Shown: piece after piece, positions 38,422-45,506 of the stretch | Layout of the letters: every line of letters begins with the position of its first letter | Numbering within the stretch: position 1 is the stretch's first letter | DNA from: Desulfobulbaceae bacterium | GTDB lineage: Bacteria > Desulfobacterota > Desulfobulbia > Desulfobulbales > Desulfobulbaceae | DNA: 55,328 nt | NCBI GenBank assembly: GCA_011389815.1 | Contig: JAABTP010000001.1 | Coordinates: 25,003-80,330 of the forward strand | Reading direction: 5' to 3' | Notes under the pieces: model-generated | Seen by the model: the letters and a program-made list of their open reading frames with translations, nothing else | What the model was told of the DNA's origin: nothing | Databases searched by the model: none | Translations under genes and position numbers: made by a program

Positions 38422-38536
38422 GCAGAAGCAGGCGGCCCGGCTGTCTCCCCTCTGGAGACCCGTGGCTTTCCGACACCGCCTCACGACGGCTGTGGCTTGG
38501 TTCAAGTTTCCTGAGCTGAACACCAGAGTTCAGCTC
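38422..38536 (-). promoter_or_regulatory. GEMM-like riboswitch leader with upstream hairpin, copy 2
   Basis: Nearly identical to copy 1 over the aptamer. The upstream hairpin is GAGCTGAAC / GTTCAGCTC (38513-38536), differing from copy 1 at paired positions (C-G to T-A), a compensatory change that supports a conserved RNA fold. Confidence 0.75.
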
Positions 38537-38540
38537 TGAC

Positions 38541-39021
38541 CAGAATGCTTTGTACCCGCTGTTAAAGAGCAGTATTGCTTTACTTATAAAAAGCATAATG
38601 CATGCCAAAGACAGGGATATGGATCGTGTTTCTCGATTTTGTGCTATTTCTGCTGTTTGTATCTGATTAGCAAGGAGTAGTTATTCTTTACTGTGAATCT
38701 ATATCCTTTTTAGTCTTGAAGGGTATATATTTTTTTTGCAAAAGTTGATTAAAGGCTGACAAAAAATGTCAGTCAAGAGCAAACGAGGGCATGCCTGGAT
38801 ATTTTGTAAACAGTTTGGCTTGATTTTTATTCATAATTGAACAATTATGATCTTGTGGCTGTATAATTTTTTTACAGTGCTTCATCTTATGTTGCATATA
38901 AAGCCAGTGAGGAGGGCACGGTGGAAAACAAGGAAAGTTATACAAGGGGGGCAGCGTTCTAAAGGCTTTGCTTTTTTGTCAGGTAAGCAATCAGTCGGGC
39001 CTGCATTGAGCAGCAGCAGAA
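38541..39021. other. 480-base intergenic region
   Basis: Upstream of the NlpC/P60-like gene and downstream of the phosphate-binding/OmpA gene. AT-rich. A small hairpin CTGACA-A5-TGTCAG (38756-38772) is visible; no gene is supported. Confidence 0.5.
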
Positions 39022-40458
39022 TTACCGCCGAATCCAAATCTCAACCCGGCGATTCTTTTCCCGCCCAAGAGCTGTTTCATTAGACGCAACAGGTGCCTCT
39101 TCACCAGCACACACAATCTCATGGACCCGTATCCCGCGGGAGGTAAATTCTCTCTGTACACTCTTTGCCCGCTCACAGGACAGCTTATGATTTTGCCAGT
39201 AATCCCCCTTGTTGTCTGCAAAACCTGCCAGGATAATCTGAGGTAGTTTGTTCTCCCAAAGAAAATCCACAATTCTATGCTCCAGATCATAAAAGGCCTT
39301 GCTGTCCAGCTCATTTTGTGCGTTTTTGAAGCGGATATTACTGGAAAGCCGCTCCGCACGTTGAATAGCATTCAGATATCTCTCAAGGACAGCTCGATTC
39401 TGTGATTGGTCGAAGTCTCCAGGATTTCCTCCTTGTGTCGAAACCGTGAGTTCCACAAAATGATGTTTTTTAACATACTCCTGTCCTTCTTTTTGCAAGG
39501 CAAAAGAAACAAAGCGGCGGGTATATTGGTTATCCGGATTGGCAGGTGTATAAAAATGCAGACGACGTGTCAGCGGATAATCCTCTGTGGAAACAGTAAA
39601 GACATTTGGCCGGATCGCCATGCCGCCGTCAGAGACACCAAGCACTTTATTGGAAGCTACATAGGGCAGGCCTGTATATCCGATGCCATTGACATCCCGA
39701 TCCACAGCCTGCGAGAGTTCTGTGTTGGCATCAAAACGTGCTGCTGAGCTGCTTAAGGAACATTTTTTGCCAAAGACAAGGCTTTTAAAGGTGTCATGAG
39801 TGCCAGATGCCTCATCTCGTGCATAGAGATTGATCTTTCCTGGCGTACCGTTCAGTTCACTCCAGTCTGTGATTTTGCCACAGAAGATATCCCGAAGCGT
39901 GTCAACATCAATATTCGAGGCCACTGGATTGGCTGCATTAACAATAACAGCCACCCCATCCAGAGCCAGGACATGCTCTGAGGCAAGGCCTGTCATATCA
40001 CCGAGAAAGGAAAGCTTTTTGACCTCTTTCTCTTTGATTTTTCTGGAAGCCATGCCTATGTCACATTGTCCTTGCTCAAGCCCTTGGAATCCCGTTGTTG
40101 AACCATGCGCCTTGATCTCTATAACCTGCACCAGATTCTGTTCTGGAAAGGTTCCCTCAATATTCATCTCTGTATTGGCTGCAAGATTCACCTGTTCCAC
40201 AGAGACCGCCCCCATCTTGATTAAAAAGGCCTTTGCCAGATCAGGAGCAAGTTTAGCACCAATGGTATTTGAACCATGAAGACGGAGTATAGTTTTCTTG
40301 GTTTGTGTGGCTGCACTACAGGCATCCAAGGTTATACCCCAAAACACGACAACTGCCAATCCTGCCAATATTGCAGTATATACTGTGTGTATTGCACATA
40401 GGTTTCGATTTTGTTGCTGTAAGGGGATTACGCCTTCTGTTCCCAATCTTTTTAACAT
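39022..40458 (-). CDS. PstS-like substrate-binding protein fused to OmpA C-terminal domain
   Basis: 478 residues from the ATG at 40458, which follows TAAGGAAG. An N-terminal hydrophobic segment (AILAGLAVVVFWGITLDAC) exports the protein. Residues ~60-340 form a phosphate-binding-type periplasmic domain (LHGSNTIGAKLAPDLAKAFL, GSTTGFQGLEQGQCDIGMASR, DEASGTHDTFKSLVFG). The last ~120 residues are an OmpA-like peptidoglycan-binding domain (ILAGFADNKGDY, LSCERAKSVQREF, GREKNRRVEIWI). It would be tethered to the cell wall and bind phosphate or another anion. No pst transporter genes are nearby, so a sensing or storage role is possible. Confidence 0.87.
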   Translation of the reverse strand: MLKRLGTEGVIPLQQQNRNLCAIHTVYTAILAGLAVVVFWGITLDACSAATQTKKTILRLHGSNTIGAKLAPDLAKAFLIKMGAVSVEQVNLAANTEMNIEGTFPEQNLVQVIEIKAHGSTTGFQGLEQGQCDIGMASRKIKEKEVKKLSFLGDMTGLASEHVLALDGVAVIVNAANPVASNIDVDTLRDIFCGKITDWSELNGTPGKINLYARDEASGTHDTFKSLVFGKKCSLSSSAARFDANTELSQAVDRDVNGIGYTGLPYVASNKVLGVSDGGMAIRPNVFTVSTEDYPLTRRLHFYTPANPDNQYTRRFVSFALQKEGQEYVKKHHFVELTVSTQGGNPGDFDQSQNRAVLERYLNAIQRAERLSSNIRFKNAQNELDSKAFYDLEHRIVDFLWENKLPQIILAGFADNKGDYWQNHKLSCERAKSVQREFTSRGIRVHEIVCAGEEAPVASNETALGREKNRRVEIWIRR

Positions 40459-40507
40459 ACTCTTCCTTATGCTATCGTATTCAATAAATTGAAGTGCCGG
40501 GTGACTC

Positions 40508-40843
40508 TCATGGAGTCGAGCCAGCAGGAGCAGGTTCACTCTTCATAGAATCCAGCTCAGTGCCTGCTACTACTCTCAGTTGAGATCCCTCTTCTTTTTT
40601 CACCTGCTGATAGAATGCACAGTCCAGGCAGGCAATACTTCTGAGTTTATAGAGTACCTGCTCTGTGTTAGTATATATATTCCCCGTTATAATCCAGCAA
40701 CAACGCCCTCCATTTATACCATTATGCACACCGTCAACTCGTTGCTCGACCGCAACAGGACAGATACCCTCAGCAGTGTTTGAACCGCCTGGCTCACGAC
40801 CACAGTTTGTAAACTCCCAGCAATTTACATTTCTTCTCGACAT
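40508..40843 (-). CDS. Two-CW domain cysteine-rich protein
   Basis: 111 residues. NVNCWEFTNCGREPGG and NGGRCCWIITG are the paired CW blocks, with SIACLDCAFYQQVKKEEG as the third cysteine group, as in two-CW proteins of deltaproteobacteria, which often accompany signalling genes. The cysteines probably bind metal. It lies 49 bases upstream of the PstS/OmpA fusion gene on the same strand, suggesting cotranscription. Confidence 0.75.
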   Translation of the reverse strand: MSRRNVNCWEFTNCGREPGGSNTAEGICPVAVEQRVDGVHNGINGGRCCWIITGNIYTNTEQVLYKLRSIACLDCAFYQQVKKEEGSQLRVVAGTELDSMKSEPAPAGSTP

Positions 40844-40968
40844 TTCTTCACCTCAATCATAACTCACTTTATTCCTTATCTATCTTAAGGGTTTATAACA
40901 CCTCTCTGTTAGCCTCTTGTTAGCATTCTGTTATTTCCTTTGGATAAAGAGAGCAAGAGGAGGAGGTG

Positions 40969-41061
40969 ATGTTGCCTGAAAAAGACTCAGGCCAGACCGT
41001 GACCGATACTGATGATAACAGGCCCGAGCAGATCCGCTCTTCAGGAGAGGATGACGCATGA
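40969..41061 (+). CDS. Possible small protein (30 aa)
   Basis: An open frame MLPEKDSGQTVTDTDDNRPE plus ten residues with a very strong ribosome binding site (GAGGAGGAGG), although the spacing to the ATG is only two bases (five to the next TTG). Acidic, no domain. Possibly the start of a truncated gene. Weakly supported. Confidence 0.25.
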   Translation: MLPEKDSGQTVTDTDDNRPEQIRSSGEDDA

Positions 41062-41075
41062 GTTACTGTCCAACG

Positions 41076-41408
41076 TCATCCATCAGGCGTGTCTGATGGC
41101 GCCGCCTGCATGGAATTGTTCTGCGATTCCTCTTGCCTGATTCTTTGTTGCTTTCGATTCAAGGAGATGATGCCCAAAGGCAACAGGATGCCGTAGGGAA
41201 TCCACATGTACCATCGGTATGAATTGGGCAAGGCAAACAACAGCCCAAGAAAAATGAAGATCGCGACCCAGCACACGACTGCTGACTTGGTCATGAATGC
41301 ACGCTCTCGCGGACCGTTGGTGTTCTTGATGCTCCAATAGGTTCCGATCATCCCTCCAGCAATTCCGGCAATTCCGCCAATGATTCCTCCTATGATCCCT
41401 GGATGCAT
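41076..41408 (-). CDS. Small inner-membrane protein
   Basis: 110 residues from the ATG at 41408, preceded by AAGGAG. Two to three hydrophobic segments (GIIGGIIGGIAGIAGGMIGTY, VVCWVAIFIFLGLLFAL, WYMWIPYGILLPLGII) and a basic hydrophilic tail. No family recognised. It follows the DUF2892-like gene by 80 bases on the same strand. Confidence 0.6.
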   Translation of the reverse strand: MHPGIIGGIIGGIAGIAGGMIGTYWSIKNTNGPRERAFMTKSAVVCWVAIFIFLGLLFALPNSYRWYMWIPYGILLPLGIISLNRKQQRIRQEESQNNSMQAAPSDTPDG

Positions 41409-41488
41409 AATTTCAATCTCCTTTTGAGAATGTTGCTCATCAGCAGCACGGCTTTTTGCGGCGGCTACATTAGCCTTGCCAGGCAAGA

Positions 41489-41671
41489 TTATTTCTTGCA
41501 AGTTGAAAGACCAAAGGGTAAGTAAGCTGGGCACCAACCTATTGCTGCTGTAAAAATTGGAAGAGCACCGATTGCTCCCCACCATGATTGAAAATAGAAG
41601 CCAACGGCAATAATTCCAATTCCAAGAATTACTCGTACAATACGATCTGATTTTCCTACATTACATTTCAT
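41489..41671 (-). CDS. DUF2892-family small membrane protein
   Basis: 60 residues. MKCNVGKSDRIVRVILGIG followed by two hydrophobic segments and GWCPAYLPFGLSTC fits DUF2892 (YgaP-like membrane tail) proteins, which in other genomes are linked to rhodaneses and sulfur metabolism. AAAAGGAG lies ahead of the ATG. Function unknown. Confidence 0.8.
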   Translation of the reverse strand: MKCNVGKSDRIVRVILGIGIIAVGFYFQSWWGAIGALPIFTAAIGWCPAYLPFGLSTCKK

Positions 41672-41793
41672 TTGATTCTCCTTTTATGCGAGATTTAAAT
41701 TTTCGTTAAGCATTGGCGTTGCGTTCAATTGCGCTAACAGCGCTTAATAAGCGGACACTTTCCATGCTATTGACGTATTCCGATATTAACTGG

Positions 41794-41871
41794 TACCCAA
41801 ACTCTGCTTGGGTATCCGGGAAATGAAGCGGAGCTTCAGAAAAAGCAGTTCCCAAGCCGGAGCTCGGGAAC
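41794..41871. repeat. Three-hairpin palindromic element
   Basis: TACCCAA-N7-TTGGGTA (41794-41814), TGAAGC-GGA-GCTTCA (41824-41838) and GTTCCC-N12-GGGAAC (41848-41871) in a row. An open frame across it (41706-41903) is not a plausible gene. Confidence 0.6.
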
Positions 41872-41929
41872 CAGATAAAGGGTGTATGAAATGCACCCTG
41901 CAAGGCTCTGGTTAAACTCTTGACCGGGA

Positions 41930-42994
41930 TCAGGCCCCGCTCTCCACCTTGAGCACGTCCACCAGTCTTCCGCCGTAATCATTACGGATCATCTCCATCA
42001 GCTTGCTGTACTTCTGCACGGTCAGATCCAGGCTGGTCAGGCCGGAGCCAGTAAAGCCGGGCAGAGTACAGGGGCTGTTGCTGCTCACCCGGACAGGCTC
42101 GCCCTGTTCCCCGTTCTCGCGCATATCCAGCAGATTGAAGAAGAGCAGTCCTTCGTGCAGATCCTGAACAACCTGAATACGCACCATCTCTTCCGCAGCC
42201 AGATTGCCACCGTCCACTGTGACATAAGGCGTATTGGCGCTATTGGTTAGGATGCCGTCGCCATTGCCCAGGGTGATGCTGAGCGGAGTGCGCAGTTTGC
42301 GGCCAAAAGTACCGGTGCGGACCGTACCGTGCTCGGTGTACTGGGTGCTGATGGATACTGTGTACTCATTGTTCCACGGGTTAGGCTGGGCCGGGATGTC
42401 AGGCACCAGCAGGATTTCACTGTTAGAGATGGAGGCAAAGGTGGTCTGCTTGGTCTGACCACTCCGGGTGCCCTGGAGAACGCAGGAGCAGTCCGGGTCA
42501 TCTTCGTTAAAAAAGAGATTATTGCCGGTCAGGTGCAGCACGCCGTCCGGGTTGAGCACATCGGTCAGCTTGAGTTTGGTGTCTTCTGCCGAGGTGATCA
42601 GCGGCTGTTTTTTGCTCATGGGCAGCCGTTCCAGCCGGGCCTCTTTGCGCACCTTTTCCACAAAGGGCCGGGTGGCATAGATGTTGACATTGATCAGATC
42701 CTCGTCATCAGGCAGGGGAGAATCCGGGCTGTCCAGCCTGCCGCTGATGGTGAGATGAAAGCTGAAGGCATCTTCCAAAGTTACCCGGTTGCCGTTGATC
42801 AGCTGTGTCTGAACCCACTCCATCATCAGGGGGGCAAGAGAGCGAACCAGCTCTGCGTTGTAGTTGGGATTCAGGGCCGAGATGTCAGCAGCCATTTCAT
42901 CGTAGCCAGGAGTATTATGGGGCACAACCTGGGCGCGGTGGGATCGGGGGGTGGTCAGGGCGTTTTCTACTGGTTTCCATTGAACGTTTGACAT
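41930..42994 (-). CDS. HU-like DNA-binding / DUF4469 protein, paralogue A
   Basis: 354 residues, related along its whole length to the protein at 52634-53713. The N-terminal ~120 residues resemble HU/IHF-like DNA-binding domains of DUF4469 proteins (NPNYNAELVRSLAPLM, GNRVTLEDAFSFHLTISGRL). The middle has an Ig-like or DUF4469-type strand-rich segment (VLHLTGNNLFFNEDDPDCSC, VLQGTRSGQ). The C-terminus is YGGRLVDVLKVESGA. A good ribosome binding site (AAAGGAGG) precedes the ATG. Likely nucleoid- or DNA-associated, but the target is unknown. A 23-bp tandem repeat array lies upstream of its promoter. Confidence 0.75.
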   Translation of the reverse strand: MSNVQWKPVENALTTPRSHRAQVVPHNTPGYDEMAADISALNPNYNAELVRSLAPLMMEWVQTQLINGNRVTLEDAFSFHLTISGRLDSPDSPLPDDEDLINVNIYATRPFVEKVRKEARLERLPMSKKQPLITSAEDTKLKLTDVLNPDGVLHLTGNNLFFNEDDPDCSCVLQGTRSGQTKQTTFASISNSEILLVPDIPAQPNPWNNEYTVSISTQYTEHGTVRTGTFGRKLRTPLSITLGNGDGILTNSANTPYVTVDGGNLAAEEMVRIQVVQDLHEGLLFFNLLDMRENGEQGEPVRVSSNSPCTLPGFTGSGLTSLDLTVQKYSKLMEMIRNDYGGRLVDVLKVESGA

Positions 42995-43049
42995 GAGGAT
43001 CCTCCTTTAAAGTGATGGGTAAATGAGGTGGGACAGAGCTATTTGTGGC

Positions 43050-43078
43050 AGATTACGGTACTCTTTCAGCTTTGTCAA
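43050..43078 (-). promoter_or_regulatory. Predicted promoter of DUF4469 paralogue A
   Basis: Minus strand TTGACA (43073-43078), 17-base spacer, TAATCT (43050-43055), 56 bases from the start codon. Paralogue B has TTGACA-N17-TACTCT at the equivalent place. Confidence 0.5.
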
Positions 43079-43143
43079 TGGAATTATTGTCTATTCTCTG
43101 GAAATGGGGAGAAAAAGGAGGAGGGTGCGGTGATTCCCGGCAG

Positions 43144-43258
43144 GAGGATGCAGGCATGCTTATGGGGAGGATACTACTATGCTCCTGAAGAGGATACTAC
43201 TATGCTCTTGAGGAGGATACTACTATGCTCTTGAAGAGGATGCAGGTGTGCTCTTAGG
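43144..43258. repeat. Tandem array of five 23-bp repeats
   Basis: Five consecutive 23-base units (43144, 43167, 43190, 43213, 43236), core GAGGATACTACTATGCTC; three central units are nearly identical and the outer ones diverged. 65 bases upstream of the -35 box of the DUF4469 gene. 23 is not a multiple of three, so it is not protein coding. Confidence 0.9.
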
Positions 43259-43407
43259 AAGGATGCTAGTCACGATGTGTGACATCTGCTTGTTTTGGTG
43301 CTTGTAATGCCAGTTCAAATTTCACAACTTTTAAAACGTGTTTTCATGTCGTTTTTTTACTTGCTTAATCCGGTGAATCTGTTAAGCTTTAAGAAACAGG
43401 CGGGGTT

Positions 43408-43473
43408 TGAGTACCTACCCTATGAAGAGGGTATTACAACCCACAAGGGCGACCAGCCGGTCGCCCCTACGGT
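43408..43473. repeat. Dispersed palindromic element, copy 1
   Basis: GAGTACCTACCCTATGAAGA followed by AGGGCGACCAGCCGGTCGCC and CCTAC; the second half is a long palindrome. A sister copy is at 45004-45067, with a partial one at 44397-44417. Confidence 0.75.
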
Positions 43474-43612
43474 GTTCACCGTTAACCAAACACAAAACCT
43501 TGTGTTGCCCTCAACAATTCCATGCGGTATATATTAAATAGGCAGCAAGGTACCTTGGGATAAGCTGGGCAGCCCGGCATCAACTCTGGTATATTCATTC
43601 AAACTTCTGATA

Positions 43613-44050
43613 ATGTCACGAAAAGACACATATCATGATGTTGTAAAACACCTGCTTACACAAGAAGGGTGGACAGTCACTCATGATCCCTACATATTCG
43701 GAACTGACCCTAGGCTGATAGCCGACCTGGGAGCGGAGAGAGTGATAGCGGCTGAACGTAGATGTGAAAAGATTGTTGTCGAGATCAAGAGCTTTTTACG
43801 TACATCCCAAGTTGTCGATCTGGAGGATGCTGTCGGCAAGTACAGTGTGTATAATATTTTTCTGAAACAGCAGGAACCAGACAGGACACTATGGCTGGCA
43901 GTTCCACTTCACGCAGCTGAGAACATACTCAGTCGGGAGGTGGGACGGGTCACGCTCGAAACAATGAAGATTCCTGTCATCGTCTATTCATTAACCGGGG
44001 AGGAGCCTCTGATATGGAAACTTCCGAAGAGTTCTACAGAGAGTGCGTAA
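43613..44050 (+). CDS. xisH: XisH-like protein (PD-(D/E)XK-type fold expected)
   Basis: 145 residues. MSRKDTYHDVVKHLLTQEGW, a central DLGAERVIAAE and VVEIKSFLRTSQVVDLEDA match XisH, first described as an fdxN element excision controlling factor in cyanobacteria. The D...ExK pattern suggests a nuclease-like fold. It overlaps xisI by 37 bases, the usual pairing. Outside cyanobacteria the pair is common in toxin-antitoxin-like or defence-like surroundings; its action here is not known. Confidence 0.88.
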   Translation: MSRKDTYHDVVKHLLTQEGWTVTHDPYIFGTDPRLIADLGAERVIAAERRCEKIVVEIKSFLRTSQVVDLEDAVGKYSVYNIFLKQQEPDRTLWLAVPLHAAENILSREVGRVTLETMKIPVIVYSLTGEEPLIWKLPKSSTESA

Positions 44051-44358
44051 AGAAATTTCTGGCATCATACGAATCTCTGAAAACAGATGATTCGCATATA
44101 GAACTTGTCTTTGATGATGAACGGATGCGGTATATGGTCGTCTGGGTCGGATGGCGAAAACACAGACGGATTCACGAATGCGCCATCCATATTGATATAT
44201 ACAACGGAGACGTAGTCATTCAGCGGAATGACACAGAAGATATGCCGGACGAAGAACTGGTAAAAATGGGTATTCCAAAATCACGCATACGCTCAGAGAT
44301 TATTCCTCCGGAAGCCCGGTTCTGTTTTGAAGAAGGAGGGTGTGAAACAGTGGATTGA
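44014..44358 (+). CDS. xisI: XisI-like protein
   Basis: 114 residues. YMVVWVGWRKHRRIHECAIH, IDIYNGDVVIQRNDTED and GIPKSRI are the conserved XisI core; it ends soon after the IPPEAR block. It is encoded with xisH and translationally coupled to it. Proposed partner of XisH; function undetermined. Confidence 0.88.
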   Translation: METSEEFYRECVKKFLASYESLKTDDSHIELVFDDERMRYMVVWVGWRKHRRIHECAIHIDIYNGDVVIQRNDTEDMPDEELVKMGIPKSRIRSEIIPPEARFCFEEGGCETVD

Positions 44359-44396
44359 GTTTGTTCCCGCCATAACCCACGTGCGCTTTCCCTCAG

Positions 44397-44417
44397 TTTG
44401 AGTACCTACCCTATGAT
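44397..44417. repeat. Partial copy of the GAGTACC palindromic element
   Basis: gagtacctaccctatg repeats the first part of the 43408 element, just after xisI. Confidence 0.6.
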
Positions 44418-44537
44418 TTGAAACCTCTTGCCCTGTCCCAGCGCATCAGGTAGCATAAAGGAAAGCGTCAGGCGACCAGTCTCCCCGCATTCAGCTTGAG
44501 CACACCCCTGAAGACTATTTCCCAAGGAGGCCCGAAC

Positions 44538-44771
44538 ATGTTAGCTTTACGTCAGGTTCATGCGAACAGGAATCATGAGCTTCTGATTCGCCTTCCACCG
44601 GAGTTTGCTGCCTACAGAGAAGTGGAAATTATTATCCTGCCCGTAGAACCCAGCAATAACAGCAAAACGCTCTCCACAAAGGAATTTATTAAACGTTTCG
44701 CAGGCTCCATCCCGGATTTCCCAGAACCGGAATCTCCCGGTCCATTGCAGGAACGTGAGGAATGGACGTGA
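44538..44771 (+). CDS. Antitoxin-like protein (VapB-type position)
   Basis: 77 residues from the ATG at 44538, preceded by AAGGAGG. MLALRQVHANRNHELLIRLP looks like the first strand of small antitoxins, and TKEFIKRFAGSIPDFP is a toxin-binding tail. It overlaps a broken vapC start by four bases (GTGA). DNA binding is not evident. With its toxin lost, it may be a leftover or may act on another PIN toxin. Confidence 0.65.
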   Translation: MLALRQVHANRNHELLIRLPPEFAAYREVEIIILPVEPSNNSKTLSTKEFIKRFAGSIPDFPEPESPGPLQEREEWT

Positions 44772-44827
44772 ACTACCTTCTGGATACGAATGTCTGTATA
44801 GGTTTTTTTAAGAGAATGATCTTCTGA
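44768..44827 (+). pseudogene. Truncated vapC (PIN-domain toxin) start
   Basis: 19 codons read MNYLLDTNVCIGFFKRMIF (start GTG) and then a stop. MNYLLDTNVCI is the classic VapC start with the first catalytic aspartate. The rest of the ~130-residue toxin is gone, replaced by hairpin-rich sequence. Confidence 0.8.
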
Positions 44828-44873
44828 TTGCTGCTGTGGCCAAAGCTTGCACCACCGCAACAGGACAAGAATA

Positions 44874-44965
44874 CTCAGGGTGTTACCCTGAGCTGAATAG
44901 ATATAGCCCCTTCGGGGCAATGCCCTGAAAGGGCAATATATAACCAGGCCGGGGTAACACCCCGG
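44874..44965. repeat. Cluster of four perfect hairpins
   Basis: CTCAGGGT-GTT-ACCCTGAG (44874-44892), GCCCC-TTC-GGGGC (44906-44918), TGCCC-TGAAA-GGGCA (44921-44935), CCGGGGT-AAC-ACCCCGG (44949-44965). The outer two share a GGGTGTTACCC-like core. A REP/RAYT-type mobile palindromic unit is likely. Confidence 0.75.
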
Positions 44966-45003
44966 ACTCTTTATTGAGTATTCGATATAGAATAATTGAT
45001 ATC

Positions 45004-45067
45004 TGAGTGCCTGCCCTGAGAAGAGGGCGCAAAGACCCGTAGGGGCGACCGGTCGGTCGCCCCTGCA
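45004..45067. repeat. Dispersed palindromic element, copy 2
   Basis: GAGTGCCTGCCCTGAGAAGA then GTAGGGGCGACCGGTCGGTC and GCCCC, matching 43408-43473. The core GGGGCGACCGGTCGGTCGCC is almost a perfect palindrome. Confidence 0.75.
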
Positions 45068-45070
45068 TGT

Positions 45071-45506
45071 TATCCTGCCACCAAAGTAGACATACGCTCT
45101 GATCTCACCCCGTAGATCATTCCTTCTCATTCAATTCACAACATGCCTGCCCCCCCTGTATCCAACGACAGATCGGGTATACCTACATCCTCAAAACAGG
45201 TGCTGTCAGATATATCCAAATCAGAGAAAGATCACCTAACATGATTTCCAGAGCCAGGAAATTGACCGTTGTGGTCATGGCCTTGCACAGGAAGTACGGA
45301 TGAGCTGCACCTTACAGCTCACACTAACAAAAAATTCACCCATCTCTATTCATTTTGTTATAAAAAACAAACCCTTTTCTCATTAAACCATAATCTTCCC
45401 TCTTTATTGTCTGGGTGCCTGGACAAAATGGCACCTTAGCGGCTGTTGCCTGTCCGATAAATGGTAAGGCTTCAGCCTGACATCTCATTTTTAGGAGGGA
45501 AAAACA
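45071..45506. other. 436-base intergenic region
   Basis: No supported gene. A short open frame at 45144 lacks a ribosome binding site. The end holds the ribosome binding site AGGAGGG of the PHP-domain gene. Confidence 0.5.

Noticed and set aside
38921-38962. 13-codon frame with GAGGAGGG upstream
   Set aside because: Too short and without a downstream partner on the same strand.
41706-41903. 65-codon open frame on the minus strand
   Set aside because: It lies entirely over a three-hairpin palindromic repeat; no ribosome binding site.
43144-43258. CRISPR array
   Set aside because: Units are adjoining 23-base repeats with no unique spacers between them.
45144-45245. 33-codon frame MPAPPVSNDRS...
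   Set aside because: No ribosome binding site and no resemblance to known proteins.
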